Source: JBMNCR01 sp049366695
GTDB taxonomy: Bacteria > Bacillota > Clostridia > Eubacteriales > Alkalibacteraceae
Assembly: GCA_049366695.1 (NCBI GenBank)
Contig: JBMNCR010000004.1
Span: 1 to 32,503 of the forward strand
Direction: 5' to 3'
Length of the DNA stretch: 32,503 nucleotides
Shown in pieces: positions 24,122-32,235 of this stretch (positions are counted from its first letter, which is position 1; each line of letters starts with the position of its first letter). The notes below the pieces were generated by a model, which was given only the letters and a program-made list of their open reading frames with translations, had not been told where the DNA came from and did no database searches. The position numbers and the translations under genes are program-made.

Positions 24122-25123
24122 ATGAATTCAGAATATCTATTAGATATACAAAACTTAAAAATTTCGTTTTTTACATCTGCAGGAGAAGTGAAAGCTGTTA
24201 ATGATATATCTCTAAGATTAAAAGACGGAGAAGTACTTGGGATAGTTGGTGAATCTGGTAGTGGAAAAAGTGTTTCCAGTTACTCTATAATGGGATTGAT
24301 TGCTAATCCGGGAAAAATTATTGGTGGAAGTATTAATTTTAATGGTCATCAAATAGAAAAGTTGAATAATAAAGAATTACAAAAAATACGAGGAAATGAA
24401 GTGAGTCTTATTTTTCAAGATCCTATGACTTCTTTAAATCCAGTATTTACAGTAGGAAATCAAATTATAGAAGCTATTATATTACACACAGATAAGACAA
24501 AAGATGAAGCAAAAGCTAGAGCTATAAAATTGTTAGAATTAGTTGGTGTGAATGAACCACAAAAGAGATTAAAACAATATCCTTATGAGTTTTCAGGAGG
24601 AATGAGACAAAGGGTAATGATAGCCATGGCTTTAGCTTGTGAACCAAAATTATTAATTGCCGACGAAGCAACTACAGCGTTGGATGTGACTATCCAGGCA
24701 CAAATATTAGAATTAATGATAGAGTTAAAAAAGAAAATTAATATGTCAATAATTATGATTACTCATGATTTAGGAGTAATTGCAAGTATGTGTGAAAAAG
24801 TTGCTGTTATGTATGCCGGGAAAATTGTAGAATATGGGACAGTTAATGATATTTTTTATAATCCCAAACATGAATATACTTTGGGATTACTTAAATCAAT
24901 ACCAAAATTAAATACAGATACTCATGAAAAGTTGATTCCTATAGAAGGAAACCCAGTGGATTTATTAAATCCTCCTAAAGGATGTCCTTTTGCTCCACGT
25001 TGTGATAAGTGTATGAAAATTTGTTTAAAAAAAATGCCTTTATATACAAATATAAGTGAGGAACACTATAGTGCATGTTGGTTGTTAGATAAAGAAAAAT
25101 TTGAAAAGGCTAAGGAAGATTAG
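24122..25123 (+). CDS. oppD: Peptide ABC transporter ATPase, OppD family
   Basis: 333 residues. Walker A GESGSGKSV, Q-loop FQDPMTSLNPVFTVG, signature FSGGMRQRVMIAMAL, Walker B LLIADEATTALDVTIQ and switch His in MITHDLGV are present. The C-terminal Cys cluster (CPFAPRCDKCMKIC) matches the OppD/DppD extension that binds an iron-sulfur cluster. GTAGGAGGACTATTATTT precedes ATG 24122, 14 bp after oppC. Confidence 0.95.
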   Translation: MNSEYLLDIQNLKISFFTSAGEVKAVNDISLRLKDGEVLGIVGESGSGKSVSSYSIMGLIANPGKIIGGSINFNGHQIEKLNNKELQKIRGNEVSLIFQDPMTSLNPVFTVGNQIIEAIILHTDKTKDEAKARAIKLLELVGVNEPQKRLKQYPYEFSGGMRQRVMIAMALACEPKLLIADEATTALDVTIQAQILELMIELKKKINMSIIMITHDLGVIASMCEKVAVMYAGKIVEYGTVNDIFYNPKHEYTLGLLKSIPKLNTDTHEKLIPIEGNPVDLLNPPKGCPFAPRCDKCMKICLKKMPLYTNISEEHYSACWLLDKEKFEKAKED

Positions 25124-25124
25124 T

Positions 25125-26093
25125 ATGAATAATAAGTTGTTGGAAATAAAATCTTTAAAAAAATATTTTCCTGTTAAAGAAAGTTTAATTCATACAAATT
25201 ATATTAAAGCAGTGGATGGAGTAAACTTTCATATTGATGTAGGAGAAACATTAGGATTGGTTGGAGAAAGCGGATGTGGTAAAACTACCGTGGGAAGAAC
25301 AATACTAAGGTTGCATGAACCTACTGAAGGTAAAATAATATATGATGGAAATGATATTACTGAAACATCAATGATGCCATATAGAAAAAAGATGCAAATA
25401 GTTTTTCAAGATCCATATGCATCACTAAATCCAAGAATGACAATTGGAGATATTGTTGGGGAATCCATTGATATACATGGATTAGCTAAAAATTCAAAAG
25501 AAAGAAAAGAAATAATTATATCTCTATTAGAAAAAGTTGGATTAAACAGTGAACATGCTACAAGATATCCACACGAGTTTTCTGGAGGACAACGTCAACG
25601 AATTGGTATTGCTAGAGCGCTTGCAGTATCACCAGAATTCATTGTATGTGATGAACCAGTTTCTGCATTAGATGTGTCAATTCAAGCTCAAATTATTAAT
25701 ATGTTTGAAGAATTGCAGGAAGAGATGGGATTAACTTATTTGTTTATTGCCCATGATCTTTCCATTGTAAAACATATTAGTAATCGAATAGGTGTGATGT
25801 ATTTAGGGAAAATTGTAGAATTGACAGATAATGTTTCATTATATAATAATCCTATTCATCCTTATACACAATCATTATTATCTGCTATTCCTATTGCAGA
25901 TCCTATTGAAAATCAAGAAAATAAAAGGATGTTTTTAGAAGGGGATGTACCAAGTCCTTTAAATCCTCCTTCAGGATGTAGTTTTAGAACTAGATGTCCT
26001 TATGCTAGGGAGATATGTGCACAAGAAATACCGGAATTTAAAAACTATGGCGAACAACATTATGCTGCTTGTCATAGAATAGGAGAATTCTAA
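25125..26093 (+). CDS. oppF: Peptide ABC transporter ATPase, OppF family
   Basis: 322 residues. Walker A GESGCGKTT, Q-loop FQDPYASLNPRMTIG, signature FSGGQRQRIGIARAL, Walker B FIVCDEPVSALDVSIQ and IAHDLSIVKHI are complete, with the Cys-rich tail CSFRTRCPYAREIC. An upstream TTG (25101) lies within oppD and ahead of the ribosome site; AAGGAAG (25112-25118) fits ATG 25125, one base after the oppD stop. Forms the ATPase dimer with OppD. Confidence 0.95.
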   Translation: MNNKLLEIKSLKKYFPVKESLIHTNYIKAVDGVNFHIDVGETLGLVGESGCGKTTVGRTILRLHEPTEGKIIYDGNDITETSMMPYRKKMQIVFQDPYASLNPRMTIGDIVGESIDIHGLAKNSKERKEIIISLLEKVGLNSEHATRYPHEFSGGQRQRIGIARALAVSPEFIVCDEPVSALDVSIQAQIINMFEELQEEMGLTYLFIAHDLSIVKHISNRIGVMYLGKIVELTDNVSLYNNPIHPYTQSLLSAIPIADPIENQENKRMFLEGDVPSPLNPPSGCSFRTRCPYAREICAQEIPEFKNYGEQHYAACHRIGEF

Positions 26094-26117
26094 TAAGTAT
26101 TATATTAATCTGTAAAG

Positions 26118-26138
26118 AATTTGCAACGCAAATTTTTT
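26118..26138 (+). terminator. Hairpin with T-run between oppF and oppA
   Basis: aatttgc (26118-26124), loop aac and gcaaatt (26128-26134) followed by T's to 26138. It is a small terminator-like or 3'-end protecting hairpin, 24 bp after the oppF stop. The 29 bp left before the oppA start are too few for a full promoter, so some read-through must feed oppA, unless oppA is driven from inside oppF. Confidence 0.45.
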
Positions 26139-26167
26139 AATAAAATATTTTTATTGGGGGTAAAGAA

Positions 26168-27799
26168 ATGAGTAAAAGAATTTTAACAATGCTTCTTGTA
26201 GTGATTATGGTTTTAACAGTATTCACTGCATGCCAATCATCTACAGGAACTACTGAAACCCAAACCATTACAGTAAATGTTGGACCAGAACCACAGAGTA
26301 TTGATCCTGCATTCAATGAATCTGTAGATGGAGCCACATTGCTTATACATGCTTTTGAAGGATTAATGTCATTAGATAAGGAAGGTAATCCAGTTTTGGG
26401 TCAAGCAGCAGAGTATACTGTTAGTGATGATGAGACAGTGTATACCTTTACTTTAAGAGATGATATCAAATGGACAGATGGTGAAGACGTAAAAGCAAAT
26501 GATTTTATCTATGCATGGAAAAGAGCAATAGATCCTGTTAGTGCGACTTCATATGGCTACATGTTTGATGTAATAAAAAATGGGGCAGAAATTTATGAAG
26601 GTGCTGAAGGCGTTACATTAGATGATTTTGGAGCTGTTGCATTAGATGAAAAAACCATTGAAATAACTTTAAATGCCCCAACACCTTATTTTTTAGAATT
26701 ATGTGCTTTTCCAACGTATATGCCAGTTAGACAAGATGTTGTAGAAGAAAATCCTGATACTTGGGCAAATGATCCAGCCACATATGTGACTAATGGACCA
26801 TATAAGCTTTCTACATGGACACATGATTCAGAAATGGTATATGTAAAAAATGAAAATTATTATAATGCAGATGAACTAGTTCCAGATGAAATTAAATTCA
26901 TATTAATGGATGATGATAACGCAATTCTTGCAGCTTTCCAAAACGGAGATATCTTGTTTGCAGATTCTATGCCAAATGATGAAATTGATGCATGGAGAGA
27001 TAAAGAAGAGTTTAATTTAGAAGGACAACTTGGAACATACTATTTAGATTTTAATTGTCAAAAAGCTCCTTTTGATGACGTTAAAGTAAGGAAAGCTTTA
27101 TCTTTAGTAATTGATAGAAACTATATTGTAGAACAAATTGGTAAAGCTGGACAACAACCAGCAGCAGCATTTGTTCCAACTGGTTTAACTGATATTAATC
27201 CTGCAGAAGAATTTAGAACAGTTGGTGGAGATTATTTCTCTGTGGCAGCAGAAGATTATGAAAGCAATGTTGCTGAGGCTAAACAATTATTAGCAGATGC
27301 TGGATATCCTGATGGAGAAGGGTTCCCGAAATTTGAGTATATGTACAATGTTAATACTGGTCATGCTCAAATAGCTGAAGCTTTGCAAAGTATGTGGAAA
27401 GAACAATTAGGCATTGATTGTACACTTGTATCACAAGAATGGGGAGTATTTATTCAAACTAGACAAGATGGAGATTATGAAGTAGCTCGTGATGGATGGT
27501 TAGGAGATTATAATGATCCAATTACATTTATAGATATGAATACTACTACAAGTGGAAACAATAATTCTCATTGGTCTAATGCTGAATATGATGAATTAGT
27601 AAAACAAGTTAAAAATTCTAGTAGTAGAGAAGAAAGATATACTTTAATGCATCAAGCTGAAGATATTTTGATGGAAGAAGCTGCAGTTACACCAATATAT
27701 TATTATGTAGATATTTTCTTAAAGAGTCCAACTCTTGAAGGATTTTATTCTTCACCATTAGGATATAAATACTTTATGTATTCTTCAGTAACAGAATAA
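26168..27799 (+). CDS. oppA: Peptide-binding lipoprotein of the ABC transporter (OppA/SBP_bac_5)
   Basis: 543 residues. Signal peptide with lipobox FTAC (Cys22), then the SBP family 5 pattern: TVNVGPEPQSIDPAFNESVD, GLMSLDKEGNPVLGQAAEYT, YTFTLRDDIKWTDGEDVKAN and DFIYAWKRAIDP, as in OppA-type peptide receptors. It captures peptides outside the membrane and passes them to OppBC. ATG 26168 follows TTGGGGGTAAAGAA. It is last in the operon, whereas many species put oppA first. An intergenic hairpin separates it from oppF, which often reflects different expression levels. Confidence 0.94.
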   Translation: MSKRILTMLLVVIMVLTVFTACQSSTGTTETQTITVNVGPEPQSIDPAFNESVDGATLLIHAFEGLMSLDKEGNPVLGQAAEYTVSDDETVYTFTLRDDIKWTDGEDVKANDFIYAWKRAIDPVSATSYGYMFDVIKNGAEIYEGAEGVTLDDFGAVALDEKTIEITLNAPTPYFLELCAFPTYMPVRQDVVEENPDTWANDPATYVTNGPYKLSTWTHDSEMVYVKNENYYNADELVPDEIKFILMDDDNAILAAFQNGDILFADSMPNDEIDAWRDKEEFNLEGQLGTYYLDFNCQKAPFDDVKVRKALSLVIDRNYIVEQIGKAGQQPAAAFVPTGLTDINPAEEFRTVGGDYFSVAAEDYESNVAEAKQLLADAGYPDGEGFPKFEYMYNVNTGHAQIAEALQSMWKEQLGIDCTLVSQEWGVFIQTRQDGDYEVARDGWLGDYNDPITFIDMNTTTSGNNNSHWSNAEYDELVKQVKNSSSREERYTLMHQAEDILMEEAAVTPIYYYVDIFLKSPTLEGFYSSPLGYKYFMYSSVTE

Positions 27800-27807
27800 G
27801 TTAATTT

Positions 27808-27848
27808 ATTTAGGTTATCGTCTGAAACGATAACCTAAATTATTATTT
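27808..27848 (+). terminator. Terminator between oppA and the convergent small gene
   Basis: A perfect 14-bp stem (atttaggttatcgt, 27808-27821, with 27827-27840), 5-nt loop, then TATTATTT. It ends the peptide transporter operon and overlaps the 3' end of the minus-strand small gene (stop at 27843-27845), so it could serve both. Confidence 0.85.
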
Positions 27849-28004
27849 CATATTCTTGTTCTTTGTTTCTTTGTCAGTTTCTTCAGCTAATGTAAAATAT
27901 GCGCAATCTTCAGATGCAGAACTAGTTATCGATTGTACATTATGTAATGTACATTTTCCATTTTTTTGATATAAACAATTTGAAACACAATTGATTGTAT
28001 TCAA
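27843..28004 (-). CDS. Small cysteine-rich protein, DUF1540-like
   Basis: 53 residues starting MNTINCVSNCLYQKNGKCTL and ending EETDKETKNKNMK. The four Cys pattern (C6, C10, C18, C34, then A-Y-F) matches the small metal-binding-like proteins common in Clostridia, annotated DUF1540 or, misleadingly, as hydroxymyristoyl-ACP dehydratase. The start is TTG 28004 with GGGAGG (28013-28018 on the complementary strand) eight bases upstream. It is divergent from the AIR-synthase-like gene and convergent with oppA. Function is unknown. Confidence 0.75.
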   Translation of the reverse strand: MNTINCVSNCLYQKNGKCTLHNVQSITSSASEDCAYFTLAEETDKETKNKNMK

Positions 28005-28094
28005 TATAAATGCCTCCCATTTTTTTCTTTTAGAATTAAAAGGTTTATAATATAATAGTATTTGGTTTATTTCTTATTTTATGGAGTGATAATA

Positions 28095-29087
28095 ATGGAA
28101 ATTGGTAAATTAACAAATGAACAACTAGATGAAATAATTTTTTCAAAAATTAAATATAAAGATGATAAAGTTTTAGTTGGTTCAGGGATAGGAGAAGATT
28201 GCAGTGTTTTAGATTTTAAAAATGATTTATGTGTTATCTCTACTGATCCTATAACAGCTACTACTAATAACTTAGGCAAATTGTCAGTACATATTTCATG
28301 TAACGATGTGGCGTCAAAGGGTGTAAAGCCTTTTGCTATTATGGTAACTATTTTAGCACCGCCTAAATGTCATATAGATGATATTAAGGAATTGATGCAA
28401 GATATTATGGATATATGCAATCAATTGCAAATTGAATTGATTGGTGGACATACTGAGATAACAGATGCAGTAAATAGAATCGTTATTTCTACTACATGTA
28501 TTGGAAGTGGGAGTAGAGAATCGTTGTTAAGTAGTAACAAAATAATTAAACCAGGAGACAATTTAATAATGACAAAGTATGCTGGTTGCGAAGGTACAGT
28601 AATACTATTTAATGACTTTGAGAAAGAATTAAAAGCTATTTTAGATGAAGATGAAATAAAACAAGTGAAATACCTTGAAAAAAGTATAAGTGTCATTAAA
28701 GAAGGAATATTAGCATCTAAAGTAGGTGTGAAAGAAATGCATGATGTAACTGAAGGAGGAATACTCGGAGCAGCTTGGGAGTTGGCAGAAAAAGCAAAAC
28801 TTGGAGTAAATATAAATGTTGATAATATTTCATTACTTAGTAGTACTGTGAAGATTTCACAATACTTCAACATAGATCCATTAAAACTAATATCAAGTGG
28901 AGCTATGCTTATGGTTGTTGCGAAGGAAAAAACTAATGAATTGATACATAAAATGAAAGAAAATAATATTGATAATTCTGTAATTGGAGAATTTTATGAA
29001 GGAAACTCAATTATCTCAAGTAATAATAAGGTGATAGATTCTTTAGAAGCACCAAATTCTGATGAATTATACAAGGTATATATATAA
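28095..29087 (+). CDS. AIR-synthase-related (HypE/PurM-superfamily) protein
   Basis: 330 residues. VGSGIGEDCSVLDF and VISTDPITATTNNLGKLSVH with SCNDVASKGVKPF form the N-terminal ATP-binding half; IGGHTEITDAVNRIVI and MHDVTEGGILGAAWELAEKA are conserved in the superfamily. The C-terminal Cys of true HypE is absent (tail ends ELYKVYI), and no hydrogenase genes are near, so HypE activity is unlikely. The ATP-dependent reaction is unknown. The in-frame upstream TTG/GTG region has no ribosome site; GGAGTGATAATA suits ATG 28095. Confidence 0.82.
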   Translation: MEIGKLTNEQLDEIIFSKIKYKDDKVLVGSGIGEDCSVLDFKNDLCVISTDPITATTNNLGKLSVHISCNDVASKGVKPFAIMVTILAPPKCHIDDIKELMQDIMDICNQLQIELIGGHTEITDAVNRIVISTTCIGSGSRESLLSSNKIIKPGDNLIMTKYAGCEGTVILFNDFEKELKAILDEDEIKQVKYLEKSISVIKEGILASKVGVKEMHDVTEGGILGAAWELAEKAKLGVNINVDNISLLSSTVKISQYFNIDPLKLISSGAMLMVVAKEKTNELIHKMKENNIDNSVIGEFYEGNSIISSNNKVIDSLEAPNSDELYKVYI

Positions 29088-29188
29088 ATACTAAAAATAG
29101 CATGAAGTTCAATTGTCTGCAATATAAATATATTATCAGGATATTTTAAAAACTGATATTATAAAAATATTGTAGGAGGTTAAAGTAA

Positions 29189-30175
29189 ATGAGAAAAATA
29201 AGCATAATTTTTATTATCATTATGCTGTTTATTTGTTCAAGCTGTAGCAAAGAAAATACAGAAAGTACTATAAATTATGAGGAAGCTTATAAAAGGTACA
29301 GTGAAGAACTAGTTGAACTTAATGATATAGAACTAATACAATTAGATACAAATAAAGTACAAACAAATATTTATTACAAAGATGTTAATAATTATATTGT
29401 GCCAGTAATGAGACAAATACCTAAACAAGATGCCATTGCTAAATCAGCAATAATGGCGTTAATTAATAATGATACAAATAGGGTTGATTTACGCCATTTA
29501 GGGTTATCTCCAGTATTACCAGAAGGCATCGAGTGTGAACTTGCTTTAAAAGAAGACAACTTAATGAAGATAAACTTTAATAATGCAATTTTATCAATTA
29601 ATAATAAAGAAGATGAGGAGTGTGCAGTGCAAGCCATAGTGTATACATTGACTGAATTTGATACAGTGGATAAAGTGCAAATATTAGTAAATAATGAAAT
29701 AGTACAATCATTAACAAATGGTACTCCTGTAAATGAACCCTTAACAAGAAATAATATTAATTCATTAAATAATAATGTAGAAGGAGAATATATCAAAGCC
29801 ACATTTTATTCATTTATCAATATAAGTAAAGAATATACTTATTATATACCTATTACAAAAAATATTAGTAAAGATGAAAAAAATATCAACAATATTGTAA
29901 AAGAACAAATCCTTATCAATGAGGGATTTGGAAATGAGAAACCAGATAAATTTGTAATAGATAATATTATAACAGAAGAAGATATAGTATATATATCTAT
30001 TAGTAGTGAATTAGATAATGAAGATGACTACTTTGCGCAATTTATGAAAGCAATGTGTTTAACTATAGGACAAATCGAGGATATAAATACTGTAAAACTA
30101 GTGATCGAAAATGATGAAGTGGAAGATATGAAAATATTAACATATTCTATTCCAACTTATGCAAATGTTCATTAG
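29189..30175 (+). CDS. gerM: Lipoprotein with two GerMN domains
   Basis: 328 residues. MRKISIIFIIIMLFICSSC is a signal peptide with a lipobox-like CSSC. Two repeats of a GerMN-like fold follow: one around 60-180 (NIYYKDVNNYIVPVMRQIPK, then SIN..EDEECAVQAIVYTLTE) and one in 200-320 (ATFYSFINISKEYTYYIPIT, and DYFAQFMKAMCLTIGQIEDI). In Bacillus GerM is needed for sporulation and germination, and the order gerM-rph-rdgB-phosphoesterase is the same. AGGAGGTTAAAGTAA precedes the ATG. The orthology is inferred from synteny and domains. Confidence 0.85.
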   Translation: MRKISIIFIIIMLFICSSCSKENTESTINYEEAYKRYSEELVELNDIELIQLDTNKVQTNIYYKDVNNYIVPVMRQIPKQDAIAKSAIMALINNDTNRVDLRHLGLSPVLPEGIECELALKEDNLMKINFNNAILSINNKEDEECAVQAIVYTLTEFDTVDKVQILVNNEIVQSLTNGTPVNEPLTRNNINSLNNNVEGEYIKATFYSFINISKEYTYYIPITKNISKDEKNINNIVKEQILINEGFGNEKPDKFVIDNIITEEDIVYISISSELDNEDDYFAQFMKAMCLTIGQIEDINTVKLVIENDEVEDMKILTYSIPTYANVH

Positions 30176-30195
30176 AAAAAGAGAGGAAGAAAACC

Positions 30196-30915
30196 ATGCG
30201 AAGAATAGATAATAGGGAATATAATGAATTAAGAGATGTACAGATAACTAAGAGTTATACTAAATATGCTCAGGGAGCAGTATTGATACAATCAGGTAAT
30301 ACAAAAGTTATCTGTACAGCTATGGTAGAAGAAAAAGTACCAATGTTTTTAAAGGGACAAAACAAAGGTTGGATAACTGCAGAGTATAATATGTTACCTA
30401 GCTCAACGGCTACTAGAAAAATCAGAGATTCGAGTAGAGGAAGGATAGACGGTAGAAATATGGAAATACAGAGACTTATTGGCAGGACTTTGCGATCTAT
30501 AGTTGATCTTAAAAAATTAGGTGACAGAACTATATGGATAGATTGTGATGTTATACAAGCCGATGGAGGAACTAGGACAGCTTCAATAACTGGTGCTTTT
30601 GTAGCCCTAATGGATGCATTGAAAAATTTAAAAGCAACAGGATTAATCAAAGAGATTCCTGTTAAGAACTTTGTAGCAGCTATAAGTGTAGGGGTTGTTA
30701 ATGGACAACCATTATTAGACTTGTGTTATGAAGAAGATAGTAAAGCTGAGATAGACATGAATGTAGTTATGACTGAGGTAGGAGAATATATTGAAATCCA
30801 GGGAACTGGAGAAGAAAGACCAATGAAAAAAGATGAATTAGATCAATTACTTAAACTATCAGAAAAAGGAATTATGGAATTGATAAATATTCAAAAATTA
30901 GCTTTGATAGACTAA
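30196..30915 (+). CDS. rph: Ribonuclease PH
   Basis: 239 residues, typical of bacterial RNase PH. MRRIDNREYNELRDVQITKS, YAQGAVLIQSGNTKVICTAM and GWITAEYNMLPSSTATRKIR (phosphate-binding region) are followed by EIQRLIGRTLRSIVDLKKLG, DCDVIQADGGTRTASITGAF and DLCYEEDSKAEIDMNVVMTE. It trims tRNA 3' ends using phosphate. GAGAGGAAGAAAACC precedes ATG 30196, 20 bp after gerM. Confidence 0.97.
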   Translation: MRRIDNREYNELRDVQITKSYTKYAQGAVLIQSGNTKVICTAMVEEKVPMFLKGQNKGWITAEYNMLPSSTATRKIRDSSRGRIDGRNMEIQRLIGRTLRSIVDLKKLGDRTIWIDCDVIQADGGTRTASITGAFVALMDALKNLKATGLIKEIPVKNFVAAISVGVVNGQPLLDLCYEEDSKAEIDMNVVMTEVGEYIEIQGTGEERPMKKDELDQLLKLSEKGIMELINIQKLALID

Positions 30916-30941
30916 TTATTAATAAAAGTAGGTGAATTAAT

Positions 30942-31523
30942 ATGAGAATAGTGTTAGCTACAAATAATAATCATAAAAAAGATGAAATAAAATCAATTCT
31001 AGGTGATGATTATGATGTTTTAACTATGGGAGAAAAGGAAATCAATATAGAAATAGTTGAAGACGGTTCCAGTTTTGAAGATAACGCTCTGATTAAAGCA
31101 AGAGCGTTAAAAGCCTATTCGGATGATATTATCATAGCAGATGATTCAGGACTAGAAGTAGATGCTTTAAATGGACAACCAGGGATTTATTCAGCTAGGT
31201 ATGCAGGAGAAAAAGCTACATATAAAGATAATAATGAAAAACTATTATTAGAATTAGGAACTCTACCATTAGAAAAAAGAAAGGCACGATTTGTAAGTGT
31301 TATTGCTATAATACTACCCAATGCCAAAGAATTTACTGTTAGGGGTATATGTGATGGAATAATTGCCTATGATTATATGGGAGAAATGGGATTCGGATAT
31401 GACCCATTGTTTATTGTTGAAAATACGGGAAAAACTTTTGCACAAATGACTTCCAAAGAAAAAAATAATATCAGTCATAGGGGAAGAGCTTTGAAGAAAT
31501 TAAAGGAATTACTACAAACATAA
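30942..31523 (+). CDS. rdgB: XTP/dITP diphosphatase
   Basis: 193 residues, full length. ATNNNHKKDEIKSIL opens the Ham1/RdgB fold; FEDNALIKARA and ADDSGLEVDALNGQPGIYSA hold the metal ligands; YDPLF and FAQMTSKEKNNISHRGRALK are the nucleotide-binding and C-terminal motifs. It removes non-canonical purine triphosphates. Counterpart of B. subtilis ysnA, after rph with a 26-bp gap. Confidence 0.95.
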   Translation: MRIVLATNNNHKKDEIKSILGDDYDVLTMGEKEINIEIVEDGSSFEDNALIKARALKAYSDDIIIADDSGLEVDALNGQPGIYSARYAGEKATYKDNNEKLLLELGTLPLEKRKARFVSVIAIILPNAKEFTVRGICDGIIAYDYMGEMGFGYDPLFIVENTGKTFAQMTSKEKNNISHRGRALKKLKELLQT

Positions 31524-31587
31524 TTATATATGATTTAATGTTGAGAATAGAATGTTGTAATTACAAATTAAATAAAGCAGGTATAAT

Positions 31588-32058
31588 ATGAAAATAGGGA
31601 TTATAAGTGATAGTCATGGTAATATAAAGAACATAAAAAAAGCCGTAAATCAATTAGGGGAAGTAGACTATATTTTTCATTTAGGGGATAATGTTATAGA
31701 TGCTTTGAAGATAAAAGAAATGGTTAACTATCCTGTCAGATATGTAAAAGGAAATACTGATTATACAAAAGATATAGAAGATTTGATAGTAGATATAGGG
31801 AATAAAAGATTTTTATTAACACACGGGCACAAATACGGTATTAAGAATAGCTTACAGAGACTCTATTATAAGGCTGTAGAAAACGAAATTGATGTAGTAT
31901 TGTTTGGACATAGTCATATACCGTATTATGAAGAAATAGAAGGAGTGATGTTTATTAATCCTGGGAGTATTGGAGATAAGAGGTGGCAACCAAAAGAGAC
32001 ATATGTATTATTAGAAATAATACACAATGAAATAAAAGTGAAATTTAATGATATTTAA
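31588..32058 (+). CDS. YfcE/MJ0936-type metallophosphoesterase
   Basis: 156 residues. The two-metal site is complete: SDSHGN, HLGDN, KGNTD, THGHKYG and GHSHIPY. Counterpart of B. subtilis ysnB. The family splits phosphodiesters in vitro; the physiological substrate is not known. AAAGCAGGTATAAT precedes ATG 31588. Last gene of the block. Confidence 0.9.
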   Translation: MKIGIISDSHGNIKNIKKAVNQLGEVDYIFHLGDNVIDALKIKEMVNYPVRYVKGNTDYTKDIEDLIVDIGNKRFLLTHGHKYGIKNSLQRLYYKAVENEIDVVLFGHSHIPYYEEIEGVMFINPGSIGDKRWQPKETYVLLEIIHNEIKVKFNDI

Positions 32059-32081
32059 AATAAAAAACTTTTAAAAAGGTA

Positions 32082-32110
32082 TTGACTAAAGGAAAAAACT
32101 ACTGTATACT
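32082..32110 (+). promoter_or_regulatory. First strong promoter ahead of the tRNA-type array
   Basis: TTGACT (32082-32087), exactly 17 bp and TATACT (32105-32110): near-consensus sigma-A promoter directly after the phosphoesterase gene. Confidence 0.75.
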
Positions 32111-32144
32111 AACACTTGTCTCTAAGAGTGATTAAAAAAAATGC

Positions 32145-32173
32145 TTGACAATTTAAATGTTTTGTTATAAAAT
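32145..32173 (+). promoter_or_regulatory. Second strong promoter ahead of the tRNA-type array
   Basis: TTGACA (32145-32150) with TAAAAT (32168-32173) 17 bp downstream; TATAAA at 32166 is a closer alternative. Tandem strong promoters are typical of stable-RNA operons. Confidence 0.7.
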
Positions 32174-32235
32174 ATTTCTAGTTTTGCAAGTGCAACTAAG
32201 CTGTTAGGACATATAAAAAAATTAAGTAAGTTTAT

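Noticed and set aside
28421..28873. 150-codon minus-strand frame inside the AIR-synthase-like gene
   Set aside because: Antisense shadow of a conserved protein; Ser/Ile/Thr-rich with no recognisable motif.
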